Part shown: one piece after another, positions 29,401 through 41,137 of the stretch | Layout: each line of letters starts with the position of its first letter | Numbering within the stretch: position 1 is the stretch's first letter | Source: Talaromyces rugulosus | Taxonomy: Eukaryota; Ascomycota; Eurotiomycetes; Eurotiales; Trichocomaceae | Assembly (NCBI RefSeq): GCF_013368755.1 | Contig: NC_049561.1 | Coordinates: forward strand, 62,001 to 126,000 | Reading direction: 5' to 3' | Length of the DNA stretch: 64,000 nucleotides | Made by a program: the position numbers and the translations under genes | Notes under the pieces: model-generated | What the model was told of the DNA's origin: nothing | Databases searched by the model: none | Seen by the model: the letters and a program-made list of their open reading frames with translations, nothing else

Positions 29401-31390
29401 TTCAGACATAACAGTGATAGCTTGTCAGCTTCCTTCAGGTCAAATAGTTCCAGAAACTCGTGGTAATGCTTAGATAGCTTATTCCCTAGGTCTGTCTATG
29501 GTTTCGGGGCCAGAGCTTTCTCAATATCCCACATAGAGACTGCAAATATATCGACCTCCTTTTTCCTGCTTCGCATCCTTTTCAAAGCATTCACCGCAGC
29601 TGCACCGATCTGTCGGGGGGCGTACTCAGGTCGTAACAGGTTCTTTTTATCAACGGATATTCCGTTCCCGAATTCCAATCGGCCTCCAGCGGCGTCAATT
29701 CTTACATGTTGGTATTCCATCCATGGAAGACCCAATATCATATCGTATTCGCACTTCGGAACCACATAGAAGTAGGCTTTCTCCTGTATATTTCCCCCGA
29801 TATCTAATGTCACACATGCAATTTCTTTAATGTATTGAGGTGCCAAACCATCATATCCCTTAATAGGTCGAGGTTTAATAGCGCTACAATTCAACTTTTT
29901 CTTTCGAGCAAAGGTCTCTTTGATGATCCCATAGGTAAGGCACCCACTATCAATTAAAGCATTGACATTGATTCTACGGTCTAACCATGCATCTATATTA
30001 AATAGAGGTCCATCAAACCTTCCAACCATCTTCTTAAAATTCTCGAAGTCACGAGCTGTTTTGCATTTTAGCTCCTACAGGCAACTTTACACAGAAGCTA
30101 CTCTTTTAACTCTAATATACTATCTAAGCCTATATCAGATTCGGTTTCATTCTCCTTTACTCCAGTATTAGATATTCTCATAAACGTATCGTATTTCTTC
30201 TTACCACAGTTCCTCAAAAATGGCGCCCAACAGAGCGGCGCAGGTTCGGGGCAGTATTAGGCAATATAACCCAGTTTTCCACATCAAAAACAGTTGTCCG
30301 TTCTGACAGTATTAATTGGCAGGCCCGCAGGTGTCCAGTCCATAACTTAGAACTATCCTCTGTCAGGAAAGGTTCCTTTTGTGAGCAGACGGGAAGTGTT
30401 CCGCTTATATCAGGACTAGATATTATCAATCCTTTTCAGCTCTTCAAGGTCGTTCGCTACTCGGTATAAGCATTCACAGAAAGCTTCATACTGCTTCAGC
30501 ATATCACTCCCGACAGTCACACACCTCATTTCTTAGTTAATCACAGTTTTCAGTCGTGAGATTTTTACATCATCAATCCATGATTAACCTCCTACAAAAA
30601 GTAATATCCGTTCAAATTCACTAATAAAGTCCTGAAAAGAGGTGCGCCCCTGTCGTATACAGTTAAGTTCAAAATTCACCTTCTCCACAAGTTAATGATC
30701 TTCAAACAGCACATTAAAATACGCAAAAAAAGCTTCTAATATAGCAGGAGTAACCATATTTACGTTCCCATAAAGCCACATCCAGGAGTAGACCTTCGTC
30801 TGGGCCTTTCCTACCAACCATCCATAGACATACCACAGTTACTCATACAGTCCTCCGATCACTGGTGCATCAACCATCAATTTTACATATAGGATTGCCA
30901 CAAACTGCATATATCATGAACGATCAGAATCGTCATATTTATCAGGATGATCAAGGAAATAGCACGGTTTATTCGCACTGTACATAGAGATTACCGATGG
31001 TATAGCATCAGTAAAGACCTCAGGCATAGGTGGTTCAGTCATATTATTAACTTGTCCTTCGACATACGATAGACAAACGGACATATTCATCAGAAAGAGT
31101 TCCATTCATTACATTTGTTCCAATAACAGCTGGTTCAGTTCCAAAGGTATGCCCCTTCGGTCCAGGCCATCCCTCAATAGACTATTCATCATAATAGGGA
31201 AATTTCTCAATGCTCAACTCAGTCATCAAGGAGCAGCGATATAATAATTCAATCCTCCAAATAAGAAGAGTTAATATAATTCTTAGGGGCTTGATTTGAA
31301 CAAACAAGAAGCGATCATATAGCTCAACCCTTCGGGTAAGAAAAGTAGCACGTTCTCGACCCTTTAAATAGGGAAGAGGGGTGAGACATT
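26430..31390 (-). pseudogene. decayed Gypsy-2 Gag-Pol
   Basis: On the minus strand: gag remnant about 30900-31110 (PCYFLDHPDKYDDS); protease frame still open at 30029-29496, with ALIDSGC as active-site motif and the flap/ILGLPWM segment; reverse transcriptase about 28800-29200 with [23 protein letters not shown] and the catalytic YLDDVFIF near 28890; RNase H about 28190-28480 with [10 protein letters not shown] and [11 protein letters not shown]; integrase 3' part about 27160-27640 (TNRQTERAN); chromodomain about 26450-26620 (YLVDSILDEW...YLVYWTRYAQPT). Stops are of CAG/CAA-to-TAG/TAA and TGG-to-TAG type, so both strands were hit. Not expressible; the 177-codon protease frame could be mistaken for a gene. 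Confidence 0.9.
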
Positions 31391-31399
31391 CGAATCTAA

Positions 31400-31656
31400 T
31401 GTTACAGACTAGGTCCCATCTTACTGGCCTTATATAGATCCAGGAATTAAGTAAATTCAAATATGAGAAAAAGAAGGAAAAGGTTCGCAGAGATTCACAT
31501 TATCAAATGTCAATACAGGCGAGTGTGGGTCCCAAAGGCGCCCTAGCGAATCTGGTATAGCATCAGAGGGTTCTTCTATAGCGAACCAGGTGCGGACCAG
31601 GTGCGGTTATTCTACGAGAGCAAAGCCTGAGTATCCCAGGGGCTAAGACCCTAACA
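31400..31656 (-). repeat. Gypsy-2 5' LTR
   Basis: 257 bp, same length as its partner, but with many G-to-A changes on the + strand, one C-to-T and one reverse difference in the part compared. In element direction the bases one nucleotide after it are tagattcgaa, reverse complement of ttcgaatcta inside the LTR (26219-26210 in the better copy), again suggesting self-priming. Confidence 0.92.
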
Positions 31657-31661
31657 CACAT

Positions 31662-33890
31662 ATAGGGAGTACGTTGAATATTAAAAACTAATTAACTTTT
31701 TTTTATCTAGTTTAACGCTAATAATTGTTAATAAAAAAAATCAACTGACCAGTCGGTTGCTTTGCCATTGGTGATAGGCGTCAATAATGATAACCAATAT
31801 GGTTTGGCATCCATAAACATTATACTATTTGAGTTTTCAAGAGGAATGGATATGGGCTAGCTTTCTGCTTTGAGTTCATTTGTTGATAACAGGTTCTTCT
31901 AGGTGCCATCTATGATTGATAATTTTATGACCTTTTTCTGATTGCAATCTTCCCTTGTAACTCCTCAGTTTTAGTATTGAGATCACTCATCAAAGACGTT
32001 AATAGATTACCCGGTCGTTCGATTTTACCACGAAGCCGATGTAATATCCCTTCTAGTCCTTTGGAAACAAACCCTACTCCTCTGATTTTGAGGTCAAGAG
32101 GCACCCTACCCTCGCTTGTTGGGTTACCACAATTACCGAAGGTTGTTCAATCTGGTGCCAGTCAGGGTCAAAATAAATACATATGTACCAACGCCTCTAG
32201 GAATCTCTCCGTGGCGGGCGAGTACCTCCGATCATCCTTGTCTCGTGATCCAGTTTCGGTGCATTTCTTTACCTTATGTTTTGTAAATTTAAATATTGAT
32301 ATTATCTGATGGAAAAGCAACTACGCGTCGGGCTTGTATAGATCTTTAATATACCTGTGTATTATTTGCAAAACTTTTGTCAATGATGTTTTTCGTCTTA
32401 ATCATGTTCTATTCAGTATCAGAATTTTTCCCTACCATCCAGCGTATACGCGAGTTTATAGGCGCAGGTAAAATTAGACTTACCATATTTCTATGATCTA
32501 AGTTGCCAGGATAGCAACACTCTCCAATCTCTTGCTACTTGATTATACAAAAGTGTGGGGGGAAAACATCTGAGGCCTCAGGCCCTGTATGGTGGTGGAA
32601 ATGGTCGGCTTTGGTGCCAGCGGATTCGTAACATAAAGCAGTGTAGGACTCATTAGTCGTCGGCAAGGTATAAGCGCTGCATTAAAGGCAGTGCTAGCTT
32701 GATCAGATGCCATGGGTGCTGTGCTGACTGTTACTGCAGGGTTAGCTAATGTTAGAATTAGTGTCAGTGGGGTGTGTCCAGTAATTTAGGGGATGTGCGT
32801 ATCAATTCCCTTACGAATTGTGAAACAGCTCAATTCTTCTAGATCTTCTAGATCGTGTTGCTGACCTCGTAGGTCATTCTTGCTGACAATGCAACGCTAA
32901 CCATAGCATCACGTATTATTTACCCCTGCATAAATGAACTTAGTCCATAACGTCACATTCGGGATTGACGTTAGGCAAGATTGGGGTAAGACTAAGTGGG
33001 CTAAACCCGAACTTTCCACGAGATCCTTTACGAACTTGAGGATGCAATGACTAATGCCATACAAACCAAACAAGCGCGAGAACCAAGAATTAGAGGTCAT
33101 TTCTTCCCTATCAATGTTTACATAGGGGTACTGAGCAAATATTTCCACTTAATTGATTAATTACAGGGTGCGAGGAGATAGCAGGGCCTTGGAGTGGGCC
33201 CTGCACGGAATGTAGTCTAGGTTCTAGAGAGGGGGGTTACAAGGCCAATGCTACAGTGACTTTCTGAAGGTGACTGGGCTAGACCGACGCAGTTATCACT
33301 GCTTACCCATAGATATGCTTGCCACTGTACATTGCTTTTTCAACAATCCTAGACAAAGAAGCCATGGATGAGACGCTCTGGTTGGCAAACCACATAGTAC
33401 GGTTCTTATTTTGAAGCTTTTTTCTGAATACAACCCCTCAATCCCTTATTTTAGCTCCAAATGGATGGCATTAGCTGCCGGCATATTAGGGCTTGGGTAG
33501 CACTGGTGTTCTACTGGAATATGACCTTTAGTCCTGGTTGCCGAAATTGCAGCACAAACCAAACAATCCATTGAAAGTCACTAGATGAACCTTTGACACA
33601 GACGATTGTCAAGTTGGTATTTCCTGACGTCTGTCGATACTTAGACCCATTTTCTCTCCACTCGTATTTGTGGGGGATGATGCGCAGTCAAGGCAACGAA
33701 CTAGCGTCACAAGAGTTCCTGCCTTCACTTTCCGCGTGTCTATTGATTAGTAGAGCTAGTGTAGTGGCATAGCTACAAGCTCCGATGAATGAAACTCCAG
33801 TGTAACCTTGAATTAAACACTATCGCTTTTGGTTTATCGTAATTTTTTACAGGATGACTTGTGAATTTAAGATGGGCGTTTGTCCTGCAC
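31662..33890. other. no gene recognised (2.2 kb)
   Basis: Ordinary to slightly AT-rich sequence right of the transposon island. Frames at 31977-32309 (+) and 32909-33148 (-) are open for about 80-110 codons but show no domain, signal peptide or splice context that I can support; they may be fragments of lost genes. No repeat ends were found. Confidence 0.35.
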
Positions 33891-33894
33891 AACT

Positions 33895-33902
33895 TATAAA
33901 AG
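33895..33902 (+). promoter_or_regulatory. TATA box of the chitinase gene
   Basis: TATAAAAG located 136 bp upstream of the ATG at 34038. Confidence 0.5.
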
Positions 33903-34037
33903 TTATATCATCTCTCCTACTTATCAGTAAATAAAACTTCCTGGCGAAGTTTTCACTAATCCCACATTCCTTGGAAGTACTAGTGTTTTCGTCCATCTCG
34001 TCGCCCACGCAACTCCAAACCTTTCCTTTCAACAAAT

Positions 34038-35374
34038 ATGAAGAATACCATTGGCTATATTTCCGCTTTCTTAGCAGCTCTTACTGGCGTCCAAGCTGGT
34101 ATCGATCTAAATAGTGCACAGAATGTTGCTATTTACTGGGGTAAAACATCCATAAGGGATCCAAAAGTTTTATGGATTGAGTCTTAACTAAAATTTCTTA
34201 TCTACCAGGTCAAAATTCTGTGGGCACCCTTGACTCTAATGGCCAACAAAGACTAAGTTACTATTGCAAAAGTAAGTCTTAGACTTCATGTTTGATTCTG
34301 AGAAAAGAGGGTGAAGCCATGAACAAGCTGACTATTCTGGTTTTAACCTAAAAAAGACTCTCAAGTAGATGTAAGTTTGTTCTCGTGTTTTTCCTTCTCT
34401 TCGGATAAATAGGTAATTTAACAATCCCTCAAAAAAATAAGACCTTGATTCTCTCCTTCGTGACTCAGTTCAATGGTCCCGGTGGTTATCCCGTAACCAA
34501 TTTCGCCAACACAGGAAACAACTGCACCACTTTTCCAGGAACTAAGCTTCTAAAATGCCCTCAAATTGCGTAAGTCAGATACTAAAAAAAGCTTGTTCAA
34601 GGCATAAAACAAGATGAGAAATCTAACAAGGAAGCACAAAATAGCGAGGACATCGTGACCTGCCAGGGTCTCGGAAAGACCATTCTCCTCTCCACCGGAG
34701 GCTATACTTACAGCGAAGGTGGATTCAATAGTACGAGTGAAGCGCTCCAATTCGCAAATCTCATGTGGGAACTTTTCGGCCCGGTGTCCAACAACAGCTC
34801 TGCTCTTCGCCCCTTTGGTACTGCTGTTATTGATGGCTTCGATTTTGATTTCGAGAATCTCGTCATGAACAACATGCCTACCTATGCCAATCAATTACGA
34901 AGCTTATACTCCACGGATAAGTCGAAGACATATTACATGACTGCTGCTCCTCAATGCGCTTACCCAGATACGGCTGACGACTCCATGTTGGATGGCGCTG
35001 TATACTTCGATGCCATCTTCGTTCAGTTCTACAATAACGCCTGTGGTCTGGTATACTTTGATCCAAGTTCTGCAACCCAGCGCTTCTTCAACTTTAACAC
35101 TTGGGATAACTGGGCCAAGAATGTCTCTAAGAACCCAAATGTTAAAGTCTACATGGGAATTGAGGGTAATGTAGGAGCTGGCGCCGGCTATGAAGGACTC
35201 TCCATCGTCGAACCAGCTATCACCTATGTCTCCCAGTTTAGCTCCTTTGGCGGTGTTATGATGTGGGATGCTAGCCAAGTCTGGTCCAACACTGGATTCC
35301 TATCCTCTGTATACAAAACCTTACCTACCAGCACCAACAGCAGCACCACCCATACCCTGCAAGATGCGGACTAA
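34038..35374 (+). CDS. class III endochitinase, GH18, secreted (345 aa, five exons)
   Basis: Exons 34038-34140, 34209-34271, 34357-34370, 34442-34569 and 34645-35374 join in frame to 345 residues; introns are 68, 85, 71 and 75 bp with GT-AG ends. Exon 3 is only 14 nt. Residues 1-20 are a signal peptide (MKNTIGYISAFLAALTGVQA). The GH18 barrel begins at VAIYWG and contains LLSTGG and the catalytic DGFDFDFE (166-173, acid/base Glu173); the later MYMGIEG-like and GVMMWD strands close the barrel. It should hydrolyse internal beta-1,4 bonds of chitin in the wall or medium. The protein stops soon after the catalytic domain with a short Ser/Thr stretch, so it lacks the Ser/Thr-rich region, chitin-binding domain and GPI signal of longer relatives; a soluble enzyme is likely. 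Splicing of the micro-exon is inferred from frame and family alignment. Confidence 0.9.
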
Positions 35375-35809
35375 CTTCGCACCATCTTGTTCTTGCACAT
35401 TCTTGTACCATTCGTTGGACAGGATTTGAGTTAAGTTGTAAGGGAAATTTGGTCTAAAAACACTCAACACGCATCTAGTATGTTCATGTTATATGTTAAC
35501 ATGCAGGGGAAATCAAAATACAATAGCGGAAATATATGGGAGCCGGATACCGTTCTGCGACGTTGCTGCAACATCAAAGGGCCCGGTAACTAGATTGTCG
35601 AACAAGCTGATATTGGTAATATTATCATTAATTTCTTGATACATTACCAGTTTATTGACTCTCAAACGTTCAAATGTTTTAATATGTTGTATAAAATGTC
35701 CACGTATTAGATGGCATGATTCATTACAACATCGACTTACGTAGATAGACGATAACTTACTTTTACTGAGAAGTGAATCAATTTCTTCCCAAATAAAAGA
35801 TTAAAAAAT
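35375..35809. other. chitinase 3' region, no gene
   Basis: AT-rich non-coding DNA with the probable 3' UTR of the chitinase gene. No ORF or repeat recognised. Confidence 0.45.
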
Positions 35810-36304
35810 GCAACAGTTGGCGTTGTCGATGTGATCACCGGTCATTCGCAAGTACGGACAAAGATCCACAAGGACATTACTTGGTAGGTCAATGGCTTGA
35901 AAAGAGAAGTAAAACAGGGGATCACTATTTACTCGGGCGATATTGAAATACTGTCGTGGATTCCGGCATTTCCGGAGCTCCCACGGAGTGTCGTAGTGAC
36001 TTCAAGAGGGAGGCACTTTTTTGGCAAGTAAATTGATCGATTGCCACCGCCTCAGATCAATCAGAGGATCATGGTCAAACGATGAAAGACTAGTCTGGAC
36101 CTTGTCATTAAAGGGAACGTATTTATCATCCCGTTTTAGTCCCTGTCATTGGATGAACCTGCAGAAAACGAAGGCGACTTTGTATTAACAGCCGATACAC
36201 TTCTGTATGAATTTGCAGAGCTCATCTGGGACCCGATGAATGATAATGAAACCATGACAAGAGGCTAACTGACGTATTGGAATGCATGCGTCCGCGGATC
36301 TTGA
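35810..36304 (+). pseudogene. ghost coding sequence of unknown family
   Basis: One single frame gives protein-like sequence for 164 codons, interrupted by several in-frame stops that each could derive from a Gln or Arg codon by one C-to-T change (for example CGA to TGA, CAG to TAG). Legible stretches include VVDVITGHSQVRTKIHKDIT, WIPAFPELPRSVVVTSRG and TLLYEFAELIWDP. I see no frameshift, no start codon and no recognised family. The pattern suggests an old gene killed by transitions, without indels. The upstream part of the gene is not visible. Confidence 0.4.
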
Positions 36305-38067
36305 CCATTATCATCAATTGATGCGGGAATTGCGGCATGGAAAGCCGTCGTTGCTGGCGGTCGATCGGAATATTGCTTTGCCTTCAGCCCAGATCATTTG
36401 AACTGAGGTAATGGGCGTTAATAGTAACTTACTATGAAATGTCCGTAAACATAGTTAGCCAATTTAAAGTTCAGCGTGACTGGACTAGGAAAACGATCGA
36501 GCAATGGTGTAGCTTATAGATCAAACGAGCGGTCCTGCCTCGGTCTGCTGTAGTAGTATGGTTACTCTGCATACTCCGGAGTTTCCTTTTAGAATCGAGT
36601 ACACAAGTATATCTGTTAGTACTTGCTTTTCATCCGAACCCTTCCCTTTTGTAAAAAATACTGAGCGACTCGCGTCGAATTCACAGGTATCCCACCAAGC
36701 GAAGCGAACCCTGACCTGGCACGGTCAATTACCTTGAAAAGAATCTAAACGGCCATAGATAGCCCCAACACCCTAGAAAAGAAATCGCGACATATGCGAA
36801 CCAAAGTTGCCTATCTAATGTGTCACAAACGCTGCGTTTGTTGTTTTGTATACAGCGAAGGAGAACGCTACGGCAATTGCAGTCTCGATAACTGTCCGTG
36901 CATTTTCCAGTCGACGAGAAGGAGGAAGATAACTCTCGACGGCCTGTTGCTCGGCACGCAGGGAAATTATCATATTACTGGAAACTCGTTACATGGACAA
37001 TATGTGAGTGTAGCAGAGTTCAATTATTAGTGTTGTGTTTTACTTGAACCCGCAGATAGCGGCGTCGGCCCAAGACGAGTAATATAGCAATATCCACTTA
37101 AGTGCAAGTGACACCTCCTCGTCCGCATCTTCTTGTTCGACTGTTACGACCAAGAGTGACCAGATAATACCACAAGACACGTCGTGATGGTATGGGCAGC
37201 CTCCTGCACAGCTTATTGGCCAGAAGAACTCCCCTGGATGGTTCCAAGTGGTCGATCTGGCGGACCAGAATGAAGGTGAAAGGAGAGAAGCTCCGCATTA
37301 TAGTCTTGATAGTCTGATCATGGGAATTTCCTTATTTGGGAAATAATGGTTGCTTGTTTTTACCAATGTTCCTGTTTTAGAAGTTCGTTACTTTCGTGAA
37401 TATCAGGGAATTATTGTCGGCGCTATACTATTGTATTACTTAGACGTTTAGTATTTAATAATAGACTTGATCCATTTCACCTCTCCTGTTACAGAACTTG
37501 CGATCGAGTTGGTAAGGCAGCACAGCCTCATCCATAACTCTTTCAACCGTGAATTTCCCCCGTATCCTATTCTAAAGGCCGCCAGGTCTTAGTTCATTGA
37601 CTCAGACTGTATAGAATCGGTGATTTTCATCCTCTTCATTTTCAGAATAAGTTGTAATATGAGACAGAAAGGTATCCATCGAGTTGGGCCTAAAATAAGC
37701 AAAGCACGTTGGTCTTTGTGATTAGATAGCGAGGATCGGCAAGTATCATAGCAAAATGTTCATTTGATATTTAATAATAGCTATTAGTTATAACGCGGTA
37801 GCGATAATCATAATTTTTCCAGTATGAAATGCACAGCTCTAGCTCCATCGAAAGTCGCTATGCACCACCTGCCCAATTGGGTTGCTCCTGTCGACATCCA
37901 AACCAGAGAACAATGTGATCAACTATCCCAACAAAACCTAGGCTGTAGATCGCTAGATTTATTTCTCCTTTCTATTCCTTTTAAAGCAAATTAAAGGAGT
38001 CTCTATTCTAGCCTATATGACTTTTATTCTCATTCTCCTTAGCTCTTCCTCAGACTCGACACATTTT
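36305..38067. other. no gene recognised
   Basis: 1.8 kb of ordinary composition. A frame at 36794-37030 (+, 78 codons, Cys-rich start) and one at 37098-37298 (-) have no recognisable features. On the minus strand around 37490-37680 there is a faint protein-like string (RFYTV, FTVERVMDEAVLPYQLDRKF) that may be another gene remnant. The last 150 bp contain the 3' UTR of the minus-strand transporter. Confidence 0.3.
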
Positions 38068-40093
38068 TTACACCTTACTTTTATTTGCTTCCTGGTGGCG
38101 TTTCTTCTCCGCAAACCGAATACGCCGCTCTTCTCTCCATTTTGGACCCCATTGAGTTACCACGTATAGCATCGGGCTCAATAGGATGACCACCAACCCC
38201 ACGACGGTGTAGGACCAACCGGAGCCGATGCCATTTATCATAGGATTGATCATGGCAGAGCCTCCTGCTCCCATCAGACAACGTGTCAGGTTGTTAGCAG
38301 CCGATGCAGTCGATGGCGATTGCGGGTAGAGATCGACGAGCAAAATATTCATGCTGTTATAGCACGCTGTCATGGTCAGCGCCATGACGAAGGTCAGAAC
38401 CAGCGGCGCTGCTATATGCGTGTGCTTTTCGATCGTCCACCCATACCCAATCATCACGATGCCGCCGACATAAACCAACGGCCAGACAATGGCGAGTCGT
38501 GCGTGTTCGATGGGGAATTTAGCCAAGTCGTCTCCTTTCTTCTTATCGACAGTGCAACCGTTGGCCAGCGCCACCCGACGATAGTTCCAATCAAGAAGCT
38601 TACCATTAACAAAAATGGATACTGCTGCACCTAGTCCGAATGGACTAATTAAACCAACAATGTTAGTCTCGCCTTGGTAGCATCCTGAGCAAAGAAAAAA
38701 GGAAGACAGAGAGGAAGCTCACTTACACATAGCACAGGCCTACTTGAAGCGTATCAAGCCCGTACACAACAGTAAACTGGGTTGCTAAACTGGCCGTCAC
38801 TGTGTACCATGACGCATAGATGATGGCGTTGTAGAAAAGAATGACTGACACATCTTTTTCGACAATGATCAAAAGCGTCTTCAGCGGGTTGGGCCATCGT
38901 AGGATACGCTTCTGCGCCAGATTCCGAGACGCTGATTTCCTCTCATCGCGTAAGCTAGGATTAGCTATCTCTTGTCTGCGACGCACCCACTCCCCAACTA
39001 GAGATCGACTCCACCATGCTGTAGGAGGCAGGGAGCCGTTGCCGACGACCTTGCGAGCTGTCTCAGGGAAGGCCATCCCGAGTACGATAATGTAAACGCC
39101 ACCAAACTGGGTGAGATGTCAGTCTCATTTATCGTTTATTCTTCGGCAGAACAGAGGAATCCTCTTACGATTACGAGAAACCTGAGTCTAACTGTTAGCG
39201 AGGGCGAATAATCAATTGCTGGCGCAGGTTAGGCTAGGCTGTTACACGCACCAGAAAATCGCCCTCCAACCCTGGTATTGGGCTAGTAACCCACCGATAA
39301 TGGGACCTTGATCACGTTAGCTGGGCATACATCGTAACCTGATAGAGGATACTACCAATCGCTGGTCCTAACTGCCGAGAAGATTAGGAAACCGGCCATG
39401 TTACGAAGGTGACGTGCGACTTACCATGATACCACTCTGTGCCATTCCCATGTACTTCCCTCGCTCAGCTGTTGTTGAAATATCTGCTACAACACCGCTG
39501 TTTAGAGAATAAAGACCCCCACTACCAGCACTCTGGAAATTGTGTCAATGCAAGGAAAAGGGCCGTTTGACCGGAGCTCAGAAATTATAGTTTGAACTTA
39601 CTTGGAGACACCGAAGGATAAACAGGGCTGGGTAGGATGTCTGTAATCCTAAGCCAATGTTTGCTGCGATGTAGACGATGAAGGCTATCAAGTACGCAGG
39701 CCGACGGCCCATCATATCGGCCAAGTCGCCATATACCGAAGGCGCGAGACCCTGGAAGATCATGAATGCCGTTATGGTCAAATTGATTAGCGTCCATGAG
39801 ACATTTAAGTCCTTGGAAAGCATCGGAATAGCAGGCAGGTATGTGTTGGCTGATAGAGGGGAGAAAAAGCCGCCCAACCCGGACATCAGCACAATGAAAT
39901 TCTTTTGCCCCGGCGTAAACACTGAGTATACATCCTCCTTTTCATGCTTCGGAGGCTCACTTGGCCACTGTTGACCCTTATCGGTCTCATTTGGATGAGC
40001 TGGCACGGGAGAAGCCAGTAAAGCCTCCGGTTTAACATTGTCCCTGTTCATTTCTTCATCCGGCCGTTTTAGAGCATCCTTCTCAGAATCCAT
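38068..40093 (-). CDS. MFS transporter, DHA1 (drug:H+ antiporter) type, 546 aa, seven exons
   Basis: Exons, minus strand: 40093-39602, 39532-39425, 39371-39356, 39306-39252, 39181-39169, 39106-38727 and 38644-38068. All introns (69, 53, 49, 70, 62, 82 bp) are GT-AG, most with CTAAC/CTAAT branch sites, and the join is in frame for 546 residues. Exons 3 and 5 are micro-exons of 16 and 13 nt. A hydrophilic N-terminus of about 60 residues precedes twelve expected membrane helices. MFS motif A reads GDLADMMGRR (122-130) in loop 2-3; the segment SAGSGGLYSLNSGVVADI is the helix-5 region and GPIIGGLLAQYQGWRAIFW follows. Likely a plasma-membrane efflux pump for small metabolites or drugs. Exon junctions are deduced from frame and family pattern. 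Confidence 0.85.
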
Positions 40094-41137
40094 GACGAAC
40101 AGTACGATGCTATGTGCTTGACCAAACCCCTAGCAATTATTCCTAGGGACTCTATGTAGCGCATATGGAGAAAAACCTTGGCTGAGTCACGGCCTTATAT
40201 TATTAATATTTTTGTGTGCGATTTCGGGGAACCTTCCCAATCCCACGACGTGGATTAACTCTCTTGCGAAATCTCCGAATCTCGCTCCCATCTTCAATTC
40301 CCGCACTAGGATGTCGATCCTATTCACGTACGGGCGCTAGGGTTGCAACATTAGTACATATTATTCGCACCAATGCTATTCGTTATTGGCGTTAGCCCCT
40401 GTAAGGTGCTTGATTAAAGTGTCGATCCCCGGCCCTGCCAAAAAGGAACGCTCATGCCCTTCTGGCTCCATGTTCTCCCCACTGGGCTACCCCAGGATGT
40501 TGGCTTGAGATATGGTTATTTGATGAAGATAGCGGGGTATTCTCTTTCCCATTTGATGAATAAGCAATTCGTGAGATACAGAGGATTTCGCACTCCCTTT
40601 CTAGACGGTGGTTGCACAATGTTGGGACCATATTTCCGACAGTCAAGTGTGATTAGTCTCAATTTGTGCATAAGAAACGGAGAACGAAATGTGATGATGC
40701 AAGTATCACGACCTGAGGCTCATTGCATATGAATAGCCCACTAAGCGAATACTGTTATCATGCTGTTGGTAATTAAAAGTGGGATGGCTGCTGACCATTA
40801 TGCCCAATCAATTGGCTGCGGACATTCACCTGCCGTCTTGAGTATCTTGGGCTCGCCATTACCAACAGAATTTGATAGACAACATGTCTGGGCGACGCAG
40901 TAATGTCCCAATTTGACATAGATCATCGATAGAGTCGGATTCTAGACACTCTTTCCACAGTTCCCTGCTGCCATTGATCCGGAGATTGACACATAAATTG
41001 ACTGAGGGGAGGAGCCGAACGTATTCTTCATCAAATTTTACTATTAACATCTCTTATCTGTTCCTCAAGTCTTACAAGAAAATAATCCACATAAACAACG
41101 AGGGCTATCTCCCAAATATCGGATTGAGTTTGCAAGG
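40094..41137. other. intergenic region between divergent genes
   Basis: About 1 kb between the start of the minus-strand transporter and the plus-strand oxygenase-like gene, so it must hold both promoters. AT-rich near 40200 and short open frames without features. No binding site can be asserted. Confidence 0.5.

Larger units (their letters stand above)
26158..31656 (-). mobile_element. decayed Gypsy chromovirus 2
   Basis: 5499 bp with 257-bp LTRs at 26158-26414 and 31400-31656 (TGTTAC...CCCTAACA) and 5-bp target duplications cacat (26153-26157, 31657-31661). The coding strand is minus. Gag, protease, reverse transcriptase, RNase H, integrase and chromodomain can all be traced but are interrupted by stops. 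The LTRs differ mainly by G-to-A on the + strand. It is a different, shorter lineage than Gypsy-1. Confidence 0.93.

Noticed and set aside
29496..30029. 177-codon minus-strand open frame as an independent gene
   Set aside because: It is the aspartic-protease part of the decayed Gypsy-2 polyprotein, with stops on either side.
32909..33148. 80-codon minus-strand frame as a gene
   Set aside because: No family resemblance, no splice continuation, and length within chance expectation.
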